Of a stretch of 6,865 bases of DNA, positions 5,243 through 6,865 are shown piece by piece. Position numbers and translations under genes: made by a program. The stretch is taken from the NCBI GenBank assembly GCA_046498185.1, contig JAWOBE010000065.1, forward strand, positions 1-6,865. Reading direction: 5' to 3'. Within the stretch, counting starts at the first letter, position 1; each line of letters starts with the position of its first letter. The notes under the pieces are model-generated. The model searched no databases, had not been told where the DNA came from, and worked only from the letters and a program-made list of their open reading frames with translations. The stretch comes from CAYXDR01 sp046498185 (GTDB taxonomy: Bacteria > Desulfobacterota > DSM-4660 > Desulfatiglandales > Desulfatiglandaceae).

Positions 5243-5903
5243 CAATGACAAAATCACGTTGTCAGGGAAGCCTTTTGGGGCTGGCCGTGGGGGATGCTCT
5301 CGGAACAACGGTGGAGTTCAAAGCTCCAGGTACGTTCCCTCCGCTCACGGATATTGTCGGGGGCGGCCCTTTCAACCTCGAAAGAGGGCAGTGGACCGAT
5401 GATACATCCATGGCGCTCTGCCTTGCAGAAAGCCTTGTGTCATGCAATGGCTTCGACCCCACGGATCAGATGGTGCGATATACACGATGGCGCAAGGAGG
5501 GCTACCTCAGCAGTAACGGCAGGTGCTTTGATATCGGGAACACGGTTTCGCAGGCACTGGGGAAATTTGCCCGGAGAGGGCACCCTTATGTCCAGAAATC
5601 GATGAGATTGCCTGTGGATCTTTCAAGCGCAAAGAGCCTCCTGCAATTATTGGCAGCGGCTATGTGGTAAAATCTCTCGAAGCTGCTCTCTGGGCCTTTT
5701 CTCGGGCCTCGACGTTTAAAGAGGGTTGTCTGCTTGCAGTAAATCTGGGAGACGATGCCGACACAACCGGAGCGGTTTACGTGCAACTTGCGGGCGCATT
5801 TTATGGTGCCGCAGGCATCCCGGAAGAATGGAGGGAATGCATTGCCCATCCCGAGATGATTGAACGATTGGCAGATGCCCTGTTTGAAAAGAGAATGAAA
5901 TGA
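5239..5903 (+). pseudogene. ADP-ribosylglycohydrolase (DraG/ARH family), internal deletion with frame change
   Basis: Seen: GTG 5239, seven bases after GGGAGG, begins VTMTKSRCQGSLLGLAVGDA, with the metal-site motif GQWTDDTSMAL and RCFDIGNTVSQAL. This frame ends at TAG-free but unrelated residues and TAA 5668-5670. From about 5583 the neighbouring frame supplies the C-terminal half: PLCPEIDEIA, KEPPAIIGSGYVVKSLEAAL, the second metal motif NLGDDADTTGAV, and GIPEEWRE, ending TGA 5901-5903. Known: these enzymes remove ADP-ribose from arginine or other acceptors using two metal ions held by TDD and DDADT motifs. Compared with the usual ~300 residues, the middle, including the N-G-S-x-MR region, is missing, probably about 100 residues or more. 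The junction lies near 5575-5585 and shifts frame. Both metal motifs survive but in different frames, so no active enzyme is expected. The sequence matching is strong. Confidence 0.88.
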
Positions 5904-6010
5904 GCGACTGCAGCACAGGGTAGCAGCACCGGTGAGCAAAATGGTGGCCCATCGGTTGCTGATCCGCAGCCCCGTTGTAAGAAATAAGATCTACTGCTCT
6001 CTCATAATTA

Positions 6011-6036
6011 TTGACATATGTAACCCTTTAGGTTAC
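6011..6036 (+). promoter_or_regulatory. Promoter and operator-like palindrome of the higBA-type module
   Basis: A consensus -35 box TTGACA (6011-6016) is followed by a perfect palindrome GTAACC (6020-6025), five bases, GGTTAC (6031-6036), placed over the spacer and the -10 position. The -10 itself is poor (TACGAC at 17-bp spacing). HigA-type proteins repress their own promoters by binding short palindromes of this sort, so autoregulation by the downstream HigA is the natural reading. Confidence 0.65.
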
Positions 6037-6060
6037 GACACCTCTGATGATTATCACTAG
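6034..6060 (+). pseudogene. C-terminal scar of a HigB toxin gene
   Basis: Directly after the palindrome one frame reads YDTSDDYH and stops at TAG 6058-6060, 12 bases before higA. Known: HigB/RelE-fold toxins of this subtype typically end in a Y-D-x-x-x-DYH-like tail and sit directly upstream of higA. Only about eight codons remain, so I infer that the body of the toxin gene was deleted between the promoter region and its last codons. Eight residues are a short match, hence the moderate confidence. Confidence 0.5.
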
Positions 6061-6072
6061 CGAGGTACAAAC

Positions 6073-6426
6073 ATGAATAAAATAAAACGTAAACCAATAC
6101 ATCCAGGGAAGATAATCCAAGAACATTATCTGAAACCATTGTCAATAACTGTGACAGAAATGGCTTCCACGCTCGGAGTGTCCAGAAAAACACTATCAAA
6201 AATTATAAATGAAAGAGGGGCTATAACTCCGGATATGGCTCTTCGTCTTGGCAGAGCTTTCGATACGTCGCCACAGTTATGGATAAATTTGCAAAAAAAT
6301 TATGATCTATGGATAGCTAAAAATAAATCAAAAGAATGGAAAAATGTCCAACCACTATATTTTGATAAAATGCATGTAAATATTCAAGACTCAGCGAACA
6401 ACCCAAATAACCAGACCGGGCTATAA
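6073..6426 (+). CDS. higA: HigA-family antitoxin, XRE-type HTH
   Basis: Seen: 117 residues beginning MNKIKRKPIHPGKIIQEHYL, with the HigA hallmark HPG-x-x-(I/L) start. A helix-turn-helix lies at about residues 26-46 (VTEMASTLGVSRKTLSKIIN), followed by PDMALRLGRAFDTSPQLWIN and LQKNYDLW. Known: HigA (VapI-like) proteins bind and neutralise HigB and repress the operon through this HTH. Start choice: GAGG at 6062-6065, seven bases before ATG 6073. The protein is somewhat longer than the usual ~95-100 residues, with a polar, asparagine-rich tail overlapping the following hairpin. The gene is clearly more AT-rich than the flanking GC-rich genes, consistent with transfer. The HigB partner appears to be lost, so it now looks like an orphan regulator or antitoxin. 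Confidence 0.9.
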   Translation: MNKIKRKPIHPGKIIQEHYLKPLSITVTEMASTLGVSRKTLSKIINERGAITPDMALRLGRAFDTSPQLWINLQKNYDLWIAKNKSKEWKNVQPLYFDKMHVNIQDSANNPNNQTGL

Positions 6427-6443
6427 AACGCCCGACTGGTTAT
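6407..6443 (+). terminator. Hairpin spanning the end of higA
   Basis: ATAACCAG (6407-6414) plus CCGGGC (6416-6421) pairs with GCCCG (6430-6434) plus CTGGTTAT (6436-6443), a long stem with one or two bulges that encloses the higA stop codon. It lacks a T run, so it may act as a weak or factor-dependent terminator, or protect the mRNA 3' end. Confidence 0.55.
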
Positions 6444-6508
6444 CGGTGCGCATTCAATGATTGCATCGGAAAACGCGCAAATCCAGACCCTTTTGAAATT
6501 CCATAATT

Positions 6509-6651
6509 GATGCGGTCGTAAAAAGTGAAAACAACGATGTCCCTCGGGGTCGCTGTCGGCGTCGGTATCGGAAGTTGATCGGCGGCCTTTTCGACCCCGA
6601 TACCGATCCCGACGCCGATAAGGCAGGGATGCTACTTTTTACGAACTCATC
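6509..6651. mobile_element. MITE-like element with terminal inverted repeats and 7-bp direct repeats
   Basis: Seen: the left end GATGCGGTCGTAAAAAGT (6509-6526) and the right end ACTTTTTACGAACTCATC (6634-6651) are inverted repeats matching at 16 of 18 positions. CATAATT lies directly before the element (6502-6508) and again at its right end (6651-6657), as expected of a target duplication. Inside is a second, imperfect inverted repeat made of GC-rich hexamer-like units: GTCGGCGTCGGTATCGG (6555-6571) against CCGATACCGATCCCGACGCC (6597-6616). No ORF is present, so it would be a non-autonomous element mobilised in trans. The exact right boundary is uncertain by a base or two. No transposase family can be assigned from the sequence alone. 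Confidence 0.72.
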
Positions 6652-6687
6652 ATAATTCGGTAAGGAGGCAATTTAAGAGTCCCTTGA

Positions 6688-6698
6688 CCTCTCGCACT
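6688..6698. other. Intergenic stretch before the last gene
   Basis: Between the MITE-like element and the last ORF (6658-6755) I see no gene. A short inverted pair TTGAC/GTCAA lies at about 6702-6719. It is too short to call an operator. TAAGGAGGCAA (6660-6670) resembles a ribosome binding site, but no start codon follows at a suitable distance. Confidence 0.25.
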
Positions 6699-6755
6699 GT
6701 GTTGACCAAACATTGTCAAAACTGATCAAAGGTTTTCTTTTTCAACTGGAAGCCC

Positions 6756-6865
6756 ATGGCCACACCGGCATCCGGTGAGAAGGGAAAGAAATTGGTGCAG
6801 AAACCAAGGGAAATCGTCGTTTTACTGCAAAACGGTGACCTCGAGACGGGGGAGTTCCAGGGAGA
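6756..6865 (+). CDS. 5' end of an unrecognised gene, running off the window
   Basis: ATG 6756 opens a frame that stays open to the window edge (36 full codons), beginning MATPASGEKGKKLVQKPREI and continuing VVLLQNGDLETGEF. GGAAG at about 6748-6752 is a fair ribosome binding site. The basic, flexible start followed by a beta-strand-like stretch reads as plausible protein. The base composition returns to that of the GC-richer genes. Too short to assign a family. Confidence 0.45.
   Translation, partial: MATPASGEKGKKLVQKPREIVVLLQNGDLETGEFQG

Noticed and set aside
5583..5640. MRLPV in the first hydrolase frame as the family's N-G-S-x-MR motif
   Set aside because: The neighbouring frame here reads a long, strongly family-like stretch, so the MRL match is a coincidence.
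6407..6443. Hairpin at the higA stop as an integron attC site
   Set aside because: The core R'/R'' boxes and the extrahelical bases of attC sites are not recognisable, and no cassette array is present.
6530..6620. Hexamer-like GC repeats as a CRISPR array
   Set aside because: There are no regularly spaced identical repeats with unique spacers; the pattern is an inverted repeat inside a MITE-like element.

Overview
The window looks like a chromosomal stretch from a Gram-negative bacterium, tentatively a Desulfobacterota/Deltaproteobacteria-type genome. The hints are a CoA-disulfide-reductase-like flavoprotein beside a histidine kinase, a sigma-54 regulator tail, and a short inverted-repeat element of a kind I associate with that group. 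This assignment is inference; no rRNA or tRNA is present. About 1.4 kb of GC-rich sequence lies on the left. The rest is patchy accessory sequence of varying base composition, containing small intact genes and many gene fragments.

Layout. 1-1151 (minus): pyridine nucleotide-disulfide oxidoreductase, cut by the window edge. 1152-1409 (minus): the last ~86 codons of a histidine kinase, running without a stop into the oxidoreductase frame. 1410-2070: decayed sequence with a minus-strand terminator-like hairpin and the last 26 codons of a sigma-54 activator. 2068-2762: a frameshifted membrane/coiled-coil remnant followed by an intact secreted DUF2141 protein. 2807-3660: debris with the N-terminus of a B12-binding radical SAM protein, a few tiny ORFs, and an ORF split by TAA. 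3638-4098: HicB-HicA toxin-antitoxin module with a clear promoter; HicB is intact and HicA is cut by an amber codon. 4099-4531: non-coding sequence with a perfect hairpin. 4532-4876: DUF6122 membrane protein. 4952-5903: an unrecognised ORF with no usual start codon, coupled by a GTGA overlap to an ADP-ribosylglycohydrolase gene that carries an internal deletion with a frame change. 6011-6426: HigA-type antitoxin under an operator-like palindrome, with HigB apparently reduced to its last codons. 6509-6651: a non-autonomous inverted-repeat (MITE-like) element flanked by 7-bp direct repeats. 6756-end: start of an unrecognised gene.

Taken together, this is a decay zone in which toxin or enzyme parts have been lost while antitoxin-like parts remain: HicA is truncated but HicB is kept, and HigB is deleted but HigA is kept. 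The least explained unit is the 4952-5242 ORF joined to the ADP-ribosylglycohydrolase. It could be a relic of an ADP-ribosylation-linked two-gene module, but both parts are damaged here.
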